Notes: a model not told the origin generated them from the letters alone. A DNA stretch of 64,000 nt from Tetragonia tetragonoides (GCA_038025085.1 CM076147.1:1307001-1371000); one strand, 5' to 3'; counted from the stretch's first letter, positions 24,484-37,949 are shown. A program made the numbers and translations.

Positions 24484-25088
24484 TTGCAGTAAGGAAATAA
24501 ACTACAAAGTTTGTTGGAGATTGATTTTTTTTTTAATTTAAACAAAAAGAGAGTAGAAACAAGAGTGATGATAAGAAATGATGGTGTGAAAATATGTTGG
24601 AAAGAAGTCAAATTTATATGCAAATTATTGAGTTAAAAAAAAAAATCCGTTCACAAAACTCGCTGTTGAACTGCAACAATAATATTTTTACAAACAAAAC
24701 TAGAGCCATGGCCCACTACAATGATTGTTGCCCACTCTCTCTGCCCACAATAATTGTTTTTCATTGCTTTTTGATTTTTTATTCAAACTCATAGCCCACC
24801 AACATGATTTGTTTCCCAATTTCTCAACCGTTGGGTAAACTAATACGGATCAAAACTAAACAAAAACTGATACCTTCCATATTTGTCCCAACCCATGTGA
24901 AGGTATCAGTATGAGAAGTTATCCCCAAACTCAACCCACCATTGCTGATACTCAATAGCATGTTACGTGACAAATAATTGTATCTTATTTCGTATAAATA
25001 AAGTTTGTCCTATTTGTATAAGATGTTAATTATGTTTATCGCTCAATTTAATTGCTAAACAGATTTTTTGAATAACATTCAATACATA

Positions 25089-25346
25089 CTTCCTCCGTTT
25101 CTAATTCTTCTTTCTATTTGACTTTTAAAGGTCAAATATTACAAACTTTGACCATAAATCTATGAGAAAGTATAAAGATTTACAAAATAAAATTACTCAA
25201 TCTTGTTAGATTTATTTTAAAAAGCATTTTGAAAATATAATGTTATAATACTTTTTCTAGTTATAGATTAGTAGTTATTATGGTCAAAATGTCGTCTTAG
25301 AGACCGTAAATAGTTAAATGGAAAAAAGAATTAGGAATAGAGGGAG
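25089..25346. mobile_element. Stowaway-like MITE (Tc1/mariner type), copy 2
   Basis: Terminal inverted repeats CTTCCTCCGTTTCTAATTC and (reverse complement) CTCCCTCTATTCCTAATTC, with TA at 25087-25088 and 25347-25348. 258 bp, AT-rich, non-coding. CTCCCTCCGT ends and a TA duplication are the Stowaway hallmark. Same family as 1198-1469. Confidence 0.82.
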
Positions 25347-25348
25347 TA

Positions 25349-26390
25349 TTTAGTCAACGAGAATTGATGGGTTCATAATTGCCAATTGCCGGAGACCGGA
25401 GTACAACTCTCATGCTATGTCTTTGCTTCCTCGCTCGATCTGTTGGTTAATTGTATATTCATATGCAGGCTGAAAATTGTAGGAAAACAAGTTGACATTT
25501 TATCAAACCCCATGCATATGCATGCACTTGATTTATTATATGATGGGGAAAAAAAATCGTATCACCTCTAATTGATTTTTTCAATTCGAACTAAACAAAT
25601 GTTTTTGAACTTGATTATAGGAATAGCACTAATAACACGTTGTGGTTTATTTCTGTTGGTACCTAACGCATATCCCTTACATGCCCACATCATAATTCAT
25701 AATAGTATCTACAATGCAAGGTTTTTATTGGAGCTTTGTGCGGAAAAAAACCTTTAATAAAAATCTTCTCCCTATAGTGATGAACTTATAAACCTCAACC
25801 TCAGGTTTGTACAAACCTAATTTATAGTTTATGATGTGTCACATACAGAAACCCTCTTAAAAGTTTATTACATTACAACATAAAAGTTTGTATAAATAAG
25901 ATTTTAATTTTAATGATGTGTCAACAATAAAAATCCCTTCAAAATTTGTAGCATTGAAAATGCTCTAAGCTTTATTTACAATCTTCGTTGGTGCCGATTG
26001 AAACAATAAATTAGTAGGAAATCCCATATTACTAGTGAAATAGTATTGACCTCTTCAATTTATCTTTTTCCTTTGTATGTTATAAAGACAGTTTTTTTCT
26101 ATATATAGAAAGTGTCCATGCTTGTCCCTTGTATTCTTTTAGCTTACGGAAATGAGGAAAAAAAACCGCTGATGAAAAAATAAGGGGAAAATTTTTTATC
26201 GTGCTCGCTCGAATATCATGATTTCCATGAGACTCGACTTTTTCCTATTTTTTTTTATCGTTTAATTAGTTCAGTGTTGTTTAATTCAGTTGATCAGTGT
26301 TGTTCATTTTATTAGTTCAGTTCAATCCAATTTAATTTAGTTTCGCCTTAATTATAAAGAATACACTCTAGGTTAATTGTACTAATGGAG
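25349..26390. other. intergenic DNA with a MITE fragment
   Basis: No gene seen. A fragment of the CAGTTCA MITE family lies at about 26260-26375 and ends in AAAGAATACACTCTA, resembling that family's right terminus. Confidence 0.5.
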
Positions 26391-26400
26391 TATAAAACTA

Positions 26401-26603
26401 ACCAAGGGGGTGTGATTAAGTGGTAGAGACTCATCCATCCTTAACCAAAGCCGAGGATTCACATTTGGACATATAGCAGCCTTAAATATCTTGACCAGCT
26501 ATGCCACCCTGTGAGGTGCATACAATCCAGCGCCGGGAATTAGTCATTGTATATAATTTGACGATGGATACCCTTAGTGTGAATCAAACAACTACGAGTA
26601 GTA
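26401..26603 (+). mobile_element. tRNA-type SINE, family A
   Basis: The head ACCAAGGGGGTGTGATTAAG, the degenerate box B region and the tail ATACCCTTAGTGTGAATCAAAC match the element at 1865. A 10-bp target duplication TATAAAACTA lies at 26391-26400 and 26604-26613. The poly(A) end has decayed. Confidence 0.75.
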
Positions 26604-26845
26604 TATAAAACTAGTGTTTGCCTATGCGAGTGGACAAAATCTATAGAATAAAATAAAATCGACTTTAGTAGTAGAGTTTAAGAAAATTTGAAATGGATTA
26701 TTTTGACAGTAATTTTAGCCAGGTTAATTGTGCAGAAATGGCAATGGCATGAGCTGAGTGCACGACTAGCTTTAAAGATTAGAGTAGGTGAAAACTTGAA
26801 AGTGGTGGGCAGGAGAGGAGAGAGACTTTGATGTTGTGTTGTATC

Positions 26846-26895
26846 ATCATGAATCATGAATCATGAATCATGAATCATAAATCATGAATCATGAT
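26846..26895. repeat. (ATCATGA)n microsatellite
   Basis: About seven near-perfect 7-bp ATCATGA units, one with a T-to-A change (ATCATAA). Confidence 0.9.
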
Positions 26896-29562
26896 GTGTG
26901 TCGTGTACTAATTCCTCTAATCTTAATAATAATTTCCAGTCAAGCGTACAAAGAGATGACCGCGTGGACCTTATACATCGCACGGCAAGAAAGTGGTGGG
27001 ACGGATTTGCTTGGCTACTACTCACGTGCTATATATGAACACCATAGATGATCCACACAAGCCTGAACCACAATCAAAATCTCCCACGTGACTCATATCC
27101 AACACCCCATCTCGTCACCCTTCGCATTACCTGAAACAAACACCTGAGATTTTCAACATTTTTTGAATTTAAAAGTTGAAAGTAATCTAATTATTTATTT
27201 TAACTAATATAATTAGAGTTAAAACATAGGACAAAAGGTGCAAGCTAGCTATCTTTTAATTTTAAAGCTAGCTAAAATTGTCAAAATGCTCTTAGGATGT
27301 GTTTTTTTTTCTAGTTATTGAATCTTATTAATTAAATTAGCAGTCTTTATTTTGTAATAAGTTTCAATCACAATAGATTGCTTATTCAATCAGTTGCAAT
27401 CAGTAGAGGTCTACTTATAATCATATTAGTATACTTATCAGTACTTATATATTTAATTAAGATTCATACTACTTTAGTCATTCTCTCTTTAGCGAAATGG
27501 TACGAAACAGTGAGGAACGGAATTGAACGACGAGGAACAAAATAGATAACTCACATAATGGAATAAAATGTGAGACAGATAAAGTACAAAATGGGATGCA
27601 TTGCTGAACGGAATAATACGGAATGCAACATAAAAACGACGACGAATAGAGCGTGGCCTTTATAATCAGATCAATATACTTATTGAATTGATATCGATCA
27701 ATAAAGCATCCTTATTAAATCACTAGTATTTGCATTATAATAAAATCAAATCAGCTGAAGTCATATCAGCACAAAAGGACGCACCTCAATGCTAGCCAAA
27801 AGGAACACTATGATAAACTTATATAAAAAAAAAATCAATATTATATATGGATACTTATATATTGAATAAAGAACTTTAGAAGAGCATCGAGGCTAGGCTA
27901 TCTCGTATAAATGAAATAAGTTTGTAAGACTTTTTTATAAAAAAAAATATATAAAAATAAAAATAATAACACTCATGTATTCATGATTATGAAAAGTCTA
28001 TCTCACAATAGATTTGTTCTAAATGGCTAATTATGAGAAATAGATAGCTAATAAAAAGTTTGAAATTTTGTAAATTTTCAGACAATATATTGTGCACCGG
28101 CAGTTTCTTTAGAGGGGGTAATGTATATAAGATCAAGCATAGAATGCCAGGCCAAAATATAAGGAGACGCACCCAAAACCAGGACATCGTATTATGACAC
28201 CAATAAACATCAAATTAATCCATCAAATCATGAATAATCAAATAACAGATCGTATGTATAATATGCCATTGTTGTTCTTTGAGGGTTCCTTTCTATAAGT
28301 CTAAAACCCGTCCCCACTCTCCACTACACGTATGTGCTTTATTGGCAAGTGTCCTTTGTTGATGACTTATGTTTTAGTTGTTTACAATGATGTGTGTCTC
28401 ACAAAACTCGGACAGCTACCCTGATCACCTTGTTCTCCTAGTGCATCAAATGACTTGTTTTTCAATGTTAAGTACCCTATTCATACTTGGACGAGCTAAG
28501 TTGATACTCACTTCTTAGGCTCCGTTCTCTTCAACAAATGATGTAGTGGGACGGTGAGGAATGGAACAGAACAATGTGGATAATGAAACAAAATATAAAA
28601 CAAAATAAAGTACAAAATGCGGAACGAAACTGAACGAAATGCATCATGAAGACGACGAAAAGAACGACATGGACTTAGCCAACTCGTTAAGATGTGTTCT
28701 TCTTTACTCAATATAACTAATCCAAAAATCAGCTAAAGTGATAATATGTGAGATAAAAAAAATTGATAGTGTACTATGGTGAATTAAGTTTGGAAGATTA
28801 AGTTTAATATTTGTACTAGATTTTATAAGTTGAGTCCCAAATTAAAAATTGTAATGTTTTATGGTTGCTAGATAATTAGGTTGTAGTTCTGCTAGTTTAA
28901 TCAATCCTATGATCTGATTTAATCAATATATTAATCTTATTAAGTAGTTTCTACTGATGATCTCATAAAGCATACTGATCTGATTTAATAAGTTGAAAAA
29001 CGTGGAAGAAAACACACTGTTACTATTATAAAAAGAAAATAAGCCCCTTTATTTGAGGAAAATGAGATTCAAACTCAAGTTATTGTTGAAGATAAATAGA
29101 GAGTGTATCATTATTTCACTATCTATCCCAAATTCTTATTAAAGCCTCTAAGTCATTATTAAAAACTATAAAATGTATTGAGTATTTTAATAAGAAAATA
29201 TAAAAAAATTGTATAAGACGATCTTAGCGTAAATTTATAATGAGACGAGGGTAACTTTTGAGTCAAATAAAAATCACTACTCATAATAAATTATCCCTAT
29301 ATTTCTAATAATAACTCCATTTTTCTGTTAGTTAATCTCACACGATTAAGAAAATATATGATTGAAAAAATATCAATGATTCTTGGCTATAAGTAATGGC
29401 TCTCAATCTATAAAAAAAAAATGGCCTATTCTTGTAAGAGGCCCATAACAGTTATTTTACCGCTCAATTGATTGGGTCAGTAGTTAATAGACTACACTAA
29501 AGTGTACTCAAGAATTTGCCAAACACACAATTTTTTATTTTTGTTTTTGGATTTTTATCTCA
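26896..29562. other. intergenic DNA with dispersed repeats
   Basis: No gene seen. Two related repeat copies (about 27490-27660 and 28518-28700) share GAGGAAYGGAA, AAAGTACAAAATG and ACGACGA blocks. A third relative is at about 61540-61790. A block at about 29200-29350 (AAGACGATCTTAGCG to AATCTCACACGATTAAG) resembles one at about 35650-35800, suggesting another MITE family. Confidence 0.5.
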
Positions 29563-29572
29563 ACACACTTTT

Positions 29573-29753
29573 GGGTTTTGTTTTTTTTTTGGATCACCAA
29601 AAGGGTATTTATTGTCGACCACAGTGATTATTTTCCCGTGTCAGCTTATAAGCACCTCAAAAGAATGGAACAACTGGCCAAAGAATTTAAAGTTGCTTTA
29701 TGCCTAAGTCAATATTCAAACTCTCAATCTTGGTTAAGAATAGATGAGTCACT
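29573..29753 (-). mobile_element. tRNA-type SINE, family A, minus strand
   Basis: On the minus strand the order is a box A-like region, AACCAAGATTGAGAGTTTGAAT (boxes decayed), and a tail ending in TACCCTTTTGGTGATCC followed by A-rich sequence. A 10-bp target duplication ACACACTTTT lies at 29563-29572 and 29754-29763. Confidence 0.65.
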
Positions 29754-30716
29754 ACACACTTTTAACATTTGGGTATTGATTTAGGAGAGTTATCGTCTCT
29801 ACCAGTACCCACCAAACAATAATTAATAGTAGTAGATTTGTTAGAATATATCACAGGATCCTCCTGAAACTTTCCACTTATCCCGTGTGATTTTCATTAC
29901 CATTTTTTGATCTCTTTTTTCTCTCCACTTTTCGTTAAAAAAAAAAAAAAAAAAAAAAACACACCCACACCACAAACCAAAATCTTACCATCAACAATAA
30001 TTATTACCCTCTTTAAACAAAAATATTCCCAGATTTCGCCCCAATCCAGAAGGAAGAGGGGCAAGGGCAACAATATTCTTCCATGGCATTGTCTTTGTCT
30101 TCCCCTCTCTGGATTTTTACTGCTTCCATTCACCACATCTCCTCCCATTTTCCCCCACTGTAAAAAAATCAATTTCAAATTTCTGGGTTAATTTTTTTTT
30201 AAACCCATCTCTCCATGTGCTTTCAGTTTAGATTTTTCTAGGGCACAATCTTATCTTCAATAATCTCAAAAAAAAAAAAAAAAAAAAAAACCCAAAAAGA
30301 CTTTAGTAAGTAGAAAAAGTTCATATCTTTGTATGAATGAATCGATTGGATTAACTAATCTAAATCTAAATTTTTTAATTAGTTTAATTCTTTTTGTCGG
30401 AGCACTCCTGAAATCCGGTTTCTCTGTTTCATCCATTGTTTTCTTTTTGTGCCGTCCGTGCCCCCTTAATTGATTAATTAATCATTTTTGAGATTCATTC
30501 ATTAAAATTGATTAGATTTTTAATTGAGGTGGTTCCTCTCTATTTCTTTTTCTCTCTGTTTTGAATTTATAAAAACAGAAAAAAGTGTCTAGAAACATTA
30601 ATTAAATCAAAATCTGGTAGTAAATCAAATGTGATATGGGGTAATATTCTAATGGAATCAAAGACGTGTTGAGCTGTCTGTTACCATCCTTGTCTATCTA
30701 TCACTTTCCTCTTCGC

Positions 30717-30718
<2 letters not shown>

Positions 30719-30762
<44 letters not shown>
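30719..30762 (+). repeat. (CT)n microsatellite in the CSLC 5'UTR
   Basis: About 22 CT units roughly 145-190 bp upstream of the CSLC start codon, probably within the 5'UTR or core promoter. CT-rich leaders are common in plant genes. Confidence 0.9.
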
Positions 30763-30765
<3 letters not shown>

Positions 30766-30906
30766 TCTATTACTTCTCTCCCACATTATATTTTCTCTCA
30801 TTGATCACCTGAAAAAACCCAACAAAAACACAAACAAAAACACCAACAACAAAAACAAAAAACACAAAAAAGAAGAAAAACCCAACAGAGAGAGAAATCA
30901 GAAAAA

Positions 30907-33743
30907 ATGGCACCATGGTGGGGAGGTGGTGGTGGTGGTGGAAATGGTGTAAAGGACCAAAAACAAAGAGGAACACCAGTGGTTGTAAAAATGGTGAACC
31001 CAAACTGGTCCATCTCAGAAATCGATCACCAAGATGAAGAAAACGACGACGTTTTCATGGCAAACAACAACAACAACAAATCCAACAAAATGCGGGGCAA
31101 AAACGCCAAGCAGCTCACGTGGGTCCTACTCTTAAAAGCCCACAGAACCGCCGGCTGTCTATCCTCCTTCGTCACCGCCGTCTTCGGCCTCGCCTCCGCC
31201 GTCCGCCGCCGCATCAAAGCCGGCCGCACCGACGAACCCTCCGCCGCCGTCCGCGGCGCCCGGTTCCACGCCGTCATTAAAGCATTCCTCGCTATCTCCG
31301 TCTTCATGCTACTACTCGAGCTCGCCGCATACTACAAGGGGTGGGAACTCGGGTCCGCCAAGGCGCAGCTGAGCTACATTCTCCGCCTTGGCGGACCCGG
31401 AGGCTCGTTCGGGATCCGGGATTTGTTTGATAGAAGTTATGTCAAGTGGGTTCAAATTAGAGTCGGGTACTTAGCCCCGCCATTACAGTTCCTTACCAAT
31501 GCCTGTATCATACTGTTTCTCATCCAGAGTTTGGACAGGCTTATTCTCTGTTTGGGTTGCTTTTGGATCCGTTTCAGGCGGATAAAACCCTTCCCGAAAG
31601 CGGGTTCGCTTGACCTTGAGTCCGGCGATAGGGATGGGTTCTTCCCCATGGTTCTTTGCCAGATCCCAATGTGCAACGAACGAGAGGTGAAAAAAATAAA
31701 TAAATAAAAACTATTGAGAATTATAATGATCGGTGAAAAAGATAAAAATTAGTTTTTGCTTATGATTTTGGTGCATTGTTAATTTTTCAGGTTTATCAGC
31801 AGTCTATAGCAGCTGTGTGTAATTTGGATTGGCCAAAATCGAGGTTTTTGATCCAAGTTTTGGATGATTCTGATGATCCTACAACCCAAATGTTGATTAA
31901 AGAAGAGGTTCATAAATGGCAGGGTGAAGGTGCCAACATTGTTTACCGTCATAGGGTTAATAGAGAGGGTTACAAAGCTGGTAATCTCAAGTCTGCTATG
32001 GGTTGTAGTTATGTTAAGGATTATGAGTTTGTTGCCATTTTCGATGCCGATTTTCAGCCCACACCTGATTTCCTCAAAAAGACTGTCATTCATTTTAAGG
32101 TAACCCATATTGTTTATCTTAATCATCCTGTTATGAAAGCAATCAGAATTACTTGAATTATATGTTTTTTTGGTTCACAACCAAGGTATCCACGGTCGAT
32201 CACAATGACTATTTCCCGGGGCTGGCTGAATTAGATGTTAGTTTATGGACTTAACTTATGTATATCAAATGATTAGTTTGCGTATCTTTGGCATGAATTG
32301 AATTATTGAAGAGTCATAGTTTTATGTTTCTTTAGTTGACATGAGTGCTTACGTTGAAGTGAAAAGTCCATGTGAGTTTAGGTTGAATTCTGTTGATATT
32401 TGGTCTCAATTATGTAAGTGAATTATTGGGCAGGACAATGAAGAGGTAGGGTTAGTGCAAGCGAGATGGTCGTTTGTGAACAAAGATGAAAACTTGCTAA
32501 CTAGGCTGCAGTACATCAACTTGTCATTCCACTTTGAGGTGGAGCAACAAGTGAATGGGATCTTTCTCAACTTTTTCGGGTTCAATGGGACTGCCGGTGT
32601 GTGGAGAATTAAGACGCTTGAAGATTCGGGTGGGTGGTTAGAGAGGACCACCGTGGAGGATATGGACATTGCCGTTCGTGCTCATCTTAAAGGCTGGAAG
32701 TTTGTCTTCCTTAATGATGTTGAGGTATTCCAACCTCTGTCCTTTTCTACTTATTGGTTGCCTGCCTGTTTGTTAGCTTAGTTTAGTTACTACCTTGTTT
32801 TAGTTGGTTGCGTTTGTTAGCTTCTATGTCTAAAATTCACTAAGAATTCTCCATAATTAGATGATTAATGTTTTGTTGTTTCTGACTTTAATGTGTAGTG
32901 TCAATGCGAAATACCGGAATCCTATGAAGCTTACAGAAAGCAACAGCATAGATGGCATTCAGGGCCGATGCAGTTATTTCGACTTTGTTTGCCTGACATT
33001 ATCAAATCAAAGGTATCTTAAGTAAGAATGTAGCACTTCACAAATCCAAATGCGTGATGATTCTATTAGGCACTAATCTAACATGTCAATTCTGTCTTGT
33101 GATCAACTTGCAGATATGCTTTTGGAAGAAGGCGAATTTGATTTTCCTCTTTTTCCTCTTGAGGAAGCTGATTTTGCCCTTCTACTCTTTCACTCTCTTC
33201 TGTATAATCCTTCCTATGACCATGTTTGTTCCAGAGGCGGAGCTTCCTGTTTGGGTTGTCTGCTACATTCCTGCCACCATGTCCTTCCTAAACATTCTTC
33301 CGGCCCCAAAATCCTTCCCGTTCATTGTTCCCTACCTCCTTTTTGAGAATACAATGTCGGTCACAAAGTTCAATGCCATGATCTCCGGTTTATTCCAATT
33401 GGGCAGCGCATATGAGTGGGTTGTTACAAAGAAATCTGGTCGTTCATCTGAGAGTGATCTTACGTCTCTGGTTGAGAAAGAGTCATTACACCAAAGGGGT
33501 TCTTCAGAATCTAGTTTGGAGGAAATGAAGGAGGAATTACGGAAGCAGGAGCATAAGGGCTCCAAGAAGAAGAAGAAGCATAATAGGATTTACATGAAGG
33601 AGCTGTCTCTTGCTTTTCTTTTACTGACTGCCGCAGCTCGGAGTCTTCTTTCAGCTCAGGGCATTCACTTCTACTTCTTACTCTTTCAAGGGATTTCGTT
33701 CTTGCTTGTTGGTCTTGATCTCATTGGTGAACAAGTTAAATGA
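30907..33743 (+). CDS. CSLC: cellulose synthase-like C, xyloglucan beta-1,4-glucan synthase
   Basis: A Golgi membrane GT2 glycosyltransferase that makes the beta-1,4-glucan backbone of xyloglucan from UDP-glucose. Five exons join in frame: 30907-31686, 31791-32099, 32434-32724, 32899-33012 and 33114-33743, giving 707 aa, close to the usual CSLC length of about 670-700. The N terminus MAPWWGGGG and [13 protein letters not shown] are typical CSLC. Membrane segments flank residues about 125-145 and 185-210. Catalytic motifs: [20 protein letters not shown] and QQHRW (the QXXRW motif, exon 4). Several more membrane spans fill exon 5, with a basic Lys-rich loop (KKKKKH) before the last pair. The sequence resembles CSLC12 but the paralogue is not assigned. 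Intron 2 holds a short SINE fragment. No lesion seen. Confidence 0.93.
32165..32235 (-). mobile_element. SINE family A tail fragment in CSLC intron 2
   Basis: GGTTCACAACCAAGGTATCCACGGTCGATCACAATGACTA is the reverse complement of the family A tail (GTGGTCGACGCTGGATACC). Only the 3' part remains. Confidence 0.5.
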
Positions 33744-36240
33744 TCAAGGAATACAATGGGTGGTAGGGATTTCGTTCTAGAAATGTGTAGGGAACACAAT
33801 GGACAGTGTAAGTGCTAGATAAATCAAAGAATGTGGTCAGTTCTCAACCGCTGAGACTGAAGACAGCGCGACAGAGACAAGAGATAGCTGGTCGTGGTTT
33901 GTGGAAGAACCGAGGAGGGCTGAGAGCTAGCGAGGCTGCTTTAACCTCCGCCCTCAGCCCTCAGGTCTCCGTGGCTTGTTCGCCCACTAGGTCGTAGAAT
34001 GTGGCTTGCGATACGAAAGGGTATCCAGGGCGATTTTTGGTGATGATGGAAGAAACAGGTATTAAACAAAGTTTGACAAGGTGCCCTTCCATATGCAAGG
34101 AAAATCTCCATTTTTTCCTTGCTTCTGTAATTTATTTTTTCTTTTATTTTATTCATCTCTTTTCTTCTTTGGGGTCGATCTATTCTTTTGTAAGGAGAAT
34201 TGTGGTTGTAGACACTAGATAGAAATGCACATTAGTCACAGTTGAACAGAAGAAACGGGCCGATATTCATGCCCGTCACCTCTTTCCTCTTGTTGCTTAC
34301 TATTCTTCTGAGCAAATTCGTAAATTGATATGCTATGGGTACTTCCTATTCCGAGGCCATAGGGACTAGGGTCTAGGGTCACTACTTTAAAATATAGGAG
34401 TAGCTTATTATAAACATGGACCTTATTTCACCAGCCCGAAGTTATTGTAACACTGTTTTATAGAGTACAAGTTTTGTTTAGTTTTGTTTTTTTTTTTGGT
34501 TATAAGAAAGTTATTAGCTGTACAGGAGCGGAATTAGCTGTTATTATTATCCACAAATTGGTTGTTGATTGAGACTTTAAAAATATGAAATTAGTGGGCG
34601 CTTGGGCGTAATTTCAGCAAGTCAAAGATCAGCTATTCTGGCTTTTATCTCTCTCTGTTTCCCCTCTTCTTTTGTTTCCCTACTTGGATGCGTTTTAGCT
34701 GTAAAAAGGTGGAAACAAGTTTTGACCAGAAAATTCCGTGAAACATTTGCCAACTTGCTAAGGAACAGCTCACATGCAGCATGAAAATACGTCCACATTT
34801 TATTGCTATTTGCAAAATACCATTCCATCTCCGAAGTTTGAAGTGCCTGGCTGGTGTAAATATGAAATACCCGGTTTTCTACTTTAAAGTCCTGATCATG
34901 TACGGGATATTCAAGTTTTGTCCGACTAATCCATGAGCTATAAAACTACGGTAACAAAACCACCAATGATCCTGAGAAGACTTGAACGGACCAAAAAAAT
35001 GTCATCTCAGAATAATTGTTGCAGTGCATTTTTATTTTTTTTTATGTGCTAAATTCTCACCGGACCAAGATTTCAACTAGATGCATGCAATGGTGATTAC
35101 ACTTCAAAAATCAAATAAGGCAGTACGGATCCTATGTGGGAACAATAATAGACGAGACATAAAAAGGGGACAGAATATGATCACATTATTCACCACTAAA
35201 TATCAAGGCCATGGCCAATATGTGCCTTTGGCAAACAATATGCCAAAAGTTAGAACAAAATAAATGAAAAAACATTGTGGCATGCGTATGCATTAGTTAT
35301 GGACCATCAGGACTTCAGGAGGAATTAGAATCCGTCAAACAAGTTGCTCGTTTCTTTAAGTTCTAGAGTTTTTGGAACTGATATATAATGGACAACTGAG
35401 ATTTTGTAATCGTGGAGTATTTTCGTTTTCACAACAACGAAAGTTGAAGCAAAATAGATTTTGACAGGTTTTGGTTTATTAGACAAAGGTCAACCTAACC
35501 CAGAAGAAAAATTTTTATTGCAAACAAAGTCTTTGTATGTACTTTGGAGACTGGACAACCATTAAGGAAACTGCATACGGTCTATGCACTTCTCTCTTTG
35601 AGTGTCATCTAGAAAACATTATGAGTAGTTGAAATAACAAAAAAAAAACCTTTTTAAGACGGTCTTATTGTAAGTTTGGTAAAAAGAGGGTCACTTTTTT
35701 GTATAATAAAGATCACTCCTCATAATAAGTAATTCTACGTTGCTAAATAGTGATCCCATCTTTCTGTGAGTTAGTCTCACACAAGACTTGTCAAATAATA
35801 AATAAAGGTAGAAGTAGAAAGTGAAGGAAAATACCCTAAAGAATGATGTATCAGTAAGCAGAAAATACCCTAAAGGTTTTTAAAAACATAATAATAATTG
35901 TTGTAAATATTCTAGCTATTTTTCATATGTTGCTATGCTTTTTAAGAATTTTTCAAGAAATTTTTACTTAATGTCACGTCATGATGTTCACAAAATTTTA
36001 ACTCCATAAGTGACCTAACCTAAAATGAGAAGGTTTACTTTTAGATATCTAAAATGAGATTATTGAAAATGTGAATACCTAAATTGTAATTAGGCTCAAC
36101 GTCTAAAATCCAAAATTTAAATTTTCTTTTTTAAATTTACTTCAAGAAAAATTCACTTTTTCTTTTGAAAATTTGGTTTTGTGGGACTCCCATTTATTTT
36201 ATAGGAGACCTAACGAAAATCAAATTTGTCTTATATGTGT
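33744..36240. other. CSLC 3' flank and intergenic DNA
   Basis: The 3'UTR probably extends several hundred bases past the stop. No further gene seen. A repeat block at about 35650-35800 (AAGACGGTCTTATTG to AGTCTCACACAAGAC) resembles 29200-29350. Confidence 0.5.
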
Positions 36241-36261
36241 GGTGGGGGGGGGGGGGGGGGG
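36241..36261 (+). repeat. poly(G) tract
   Basis: An almost pure run of about 20 G preceded by GTGT. Unusual in this AT-rich context, and capable of G-quadruplex formation or of being a sequencing/assembly artefact. Confidence 0.85.
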
Positions 36262-36599
36262 TTGGTTTAAAAGAAACAAAGAAGTTGTCTTTAGTCCTTA
36301 CATTAGTGGGATACCTCGAACTCTCTTGTATATATCGCGAGTAACGACAAACAAGTCAACTAGGGTCTAGGGGAGTACAGTAAACAATAATGAACAAAGG
36401 GCAGATACAAATAGTGGGTCAACCAACAAAAATAATTTCATCAGAAATAATGTATGTCAAAACTTTGGGGTTGAAGTGTTTGAGACTTTGAGTAGGCCTG
36501 CCACGGATATAATTTTGTGTCTTCGAACTACATGGATAGAAGTTCTGGATTCTGGTGCATTGCTGGAGAAAGTCCCGGAGCTAATAACAACCTAACTTA

Positions 36600-37318
36600 T
36601 GTTGTAAACAATGGATGTTAAAGAACGGTAAAATAAAATATTATCGGAGAGTTGTGCCGTGGTATGAAGATCACTGCTTTGAAAGTAAAATTCCGACACG
36701 ATCAATGCGCAAATTGATGGTGCGGATCACTCTCCAAGGTTAACACAACGAGTTCTCAAAGACGTGCACTCGTTGTTAAGAACTTGGAACTCATAGAATA
36801 TAATTGCACCAAAAAAGGAGGAGAGGAAAATTTTCGGGAAGGAAAATTTTTGGATCATTAAAACTAATTTGGACCACATCAATTTAAAGAGGCCAGCAAA
36901 ACCGTTTTGGAAAACTGAAAAGATTTCCGTAATAAAATTGGATTAAATCAAGCAATAAACGGTTTTGTAACGTTTATAATTGATTGCGAATCAATTACTA
37001 AAGATTTCGATAACAAACAGATACGGTTTACAAAAACATTGAGAAAAGGCCCAAAAAGTTAGAGTCCAAGGTTAAACGCTCGCCCACACCTGCGCTGGAC
37101 CGGACCGGGCGGGCGGGCGGGCGGCGCGCTCTTCCCAAAAGTCCATTCTTATTAGTTCAAACAAAAGGAAGTACACTCCAATATATAAACACAAGCTTAT
37201 TTCCTTCTCCCACCAATGTGAGACTATTGAACTACCCAAAATAGCTTAAAACAGAGAGAGAGGGTGAAAGAGAAAGTGGACAACCATTAAAGCATGAAGC
37301 AAAGCTCCATTTCCAACA
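36600..37318 (-). repeat. 3' LTR of the copia element
   Basis: It begins TGTTGTAAACAATGG and ends TTTCCAACA on the plus strand. It carries a GGGCGGGCGGGCGG tract (about 37105-37125) that the other LTR lacks. Confidence 0.9.
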
Positions 37319-37949
37319 ATCCCCTGCAAATGGTTTGCAGACTTTCAATTTTCAAAACATTTTTTAAATTTTGGGCGAAGGAAGGGTTGTATACTTAAGC
37401 ATCAATGTCTTTCGATTGAATTGACACATAGCGGAGTGAGGCAACAACTTTAGTCTAAGTAGTGAATTTCTCTTGAACTACTTGGACACAAGTTGAGATC
37501 CACACAACGCATATTATACCTTTAATTTCTAAGAGTTCTGCGATAGCATCACAATAGCGTTTTTAGACAGCCATGCGCTTACCTTGGGTCTCATGAGTGC
37601 TCTACAGAGACGGCCCAAGTCTCTCATAGGAGGCGGCCCACCTCCACACTCAAGTAGGTGGTTCATCAAGTCTATCTCAGCATAGACCACCCAAATAAAG
37701 GGATATGAAACCATTAAGAATTAATATAGTTCAACCTTCACAAATGGTATCCATCAAGTCCATTATAGACCACCCAAAAGGGCTATGGAACCAATATAAC
37801 GGTGAATCCATCAAGTCCGTCTCATTAGGACCACCCAATATAGGGCTATGGATTTATTAAGAGCTCAAGGCTCAACCTTCACACAAGCACTACCACAAGC
37901 CATAGGGATGGGAATGTAGTGCATATTGAGGATTAATATAACTTCGTTT

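Larger units (their letters stand above)
21108..24953 (-). mobile_element. PIF/Harbinger DNA transposon, copy 3
   Basis: A 3.85-kb copy. The left terminus is mutated (GAATATCCACAATGG) and follows TAA at 21105-21107. The right terminus, TTGCTGATACTC, is followed by AATAG, not a clean TAA. It has the same two genes as the other copies and the best-preserved transposase of the three. Confidence 0.87.

Noticed and set aside
30770..31013. Minus-strand Phe-rich ORFs over the CSLC start
   Set aside because: Antisense shadows of the CSLC leader and Gly/Asn-rich N terminus.
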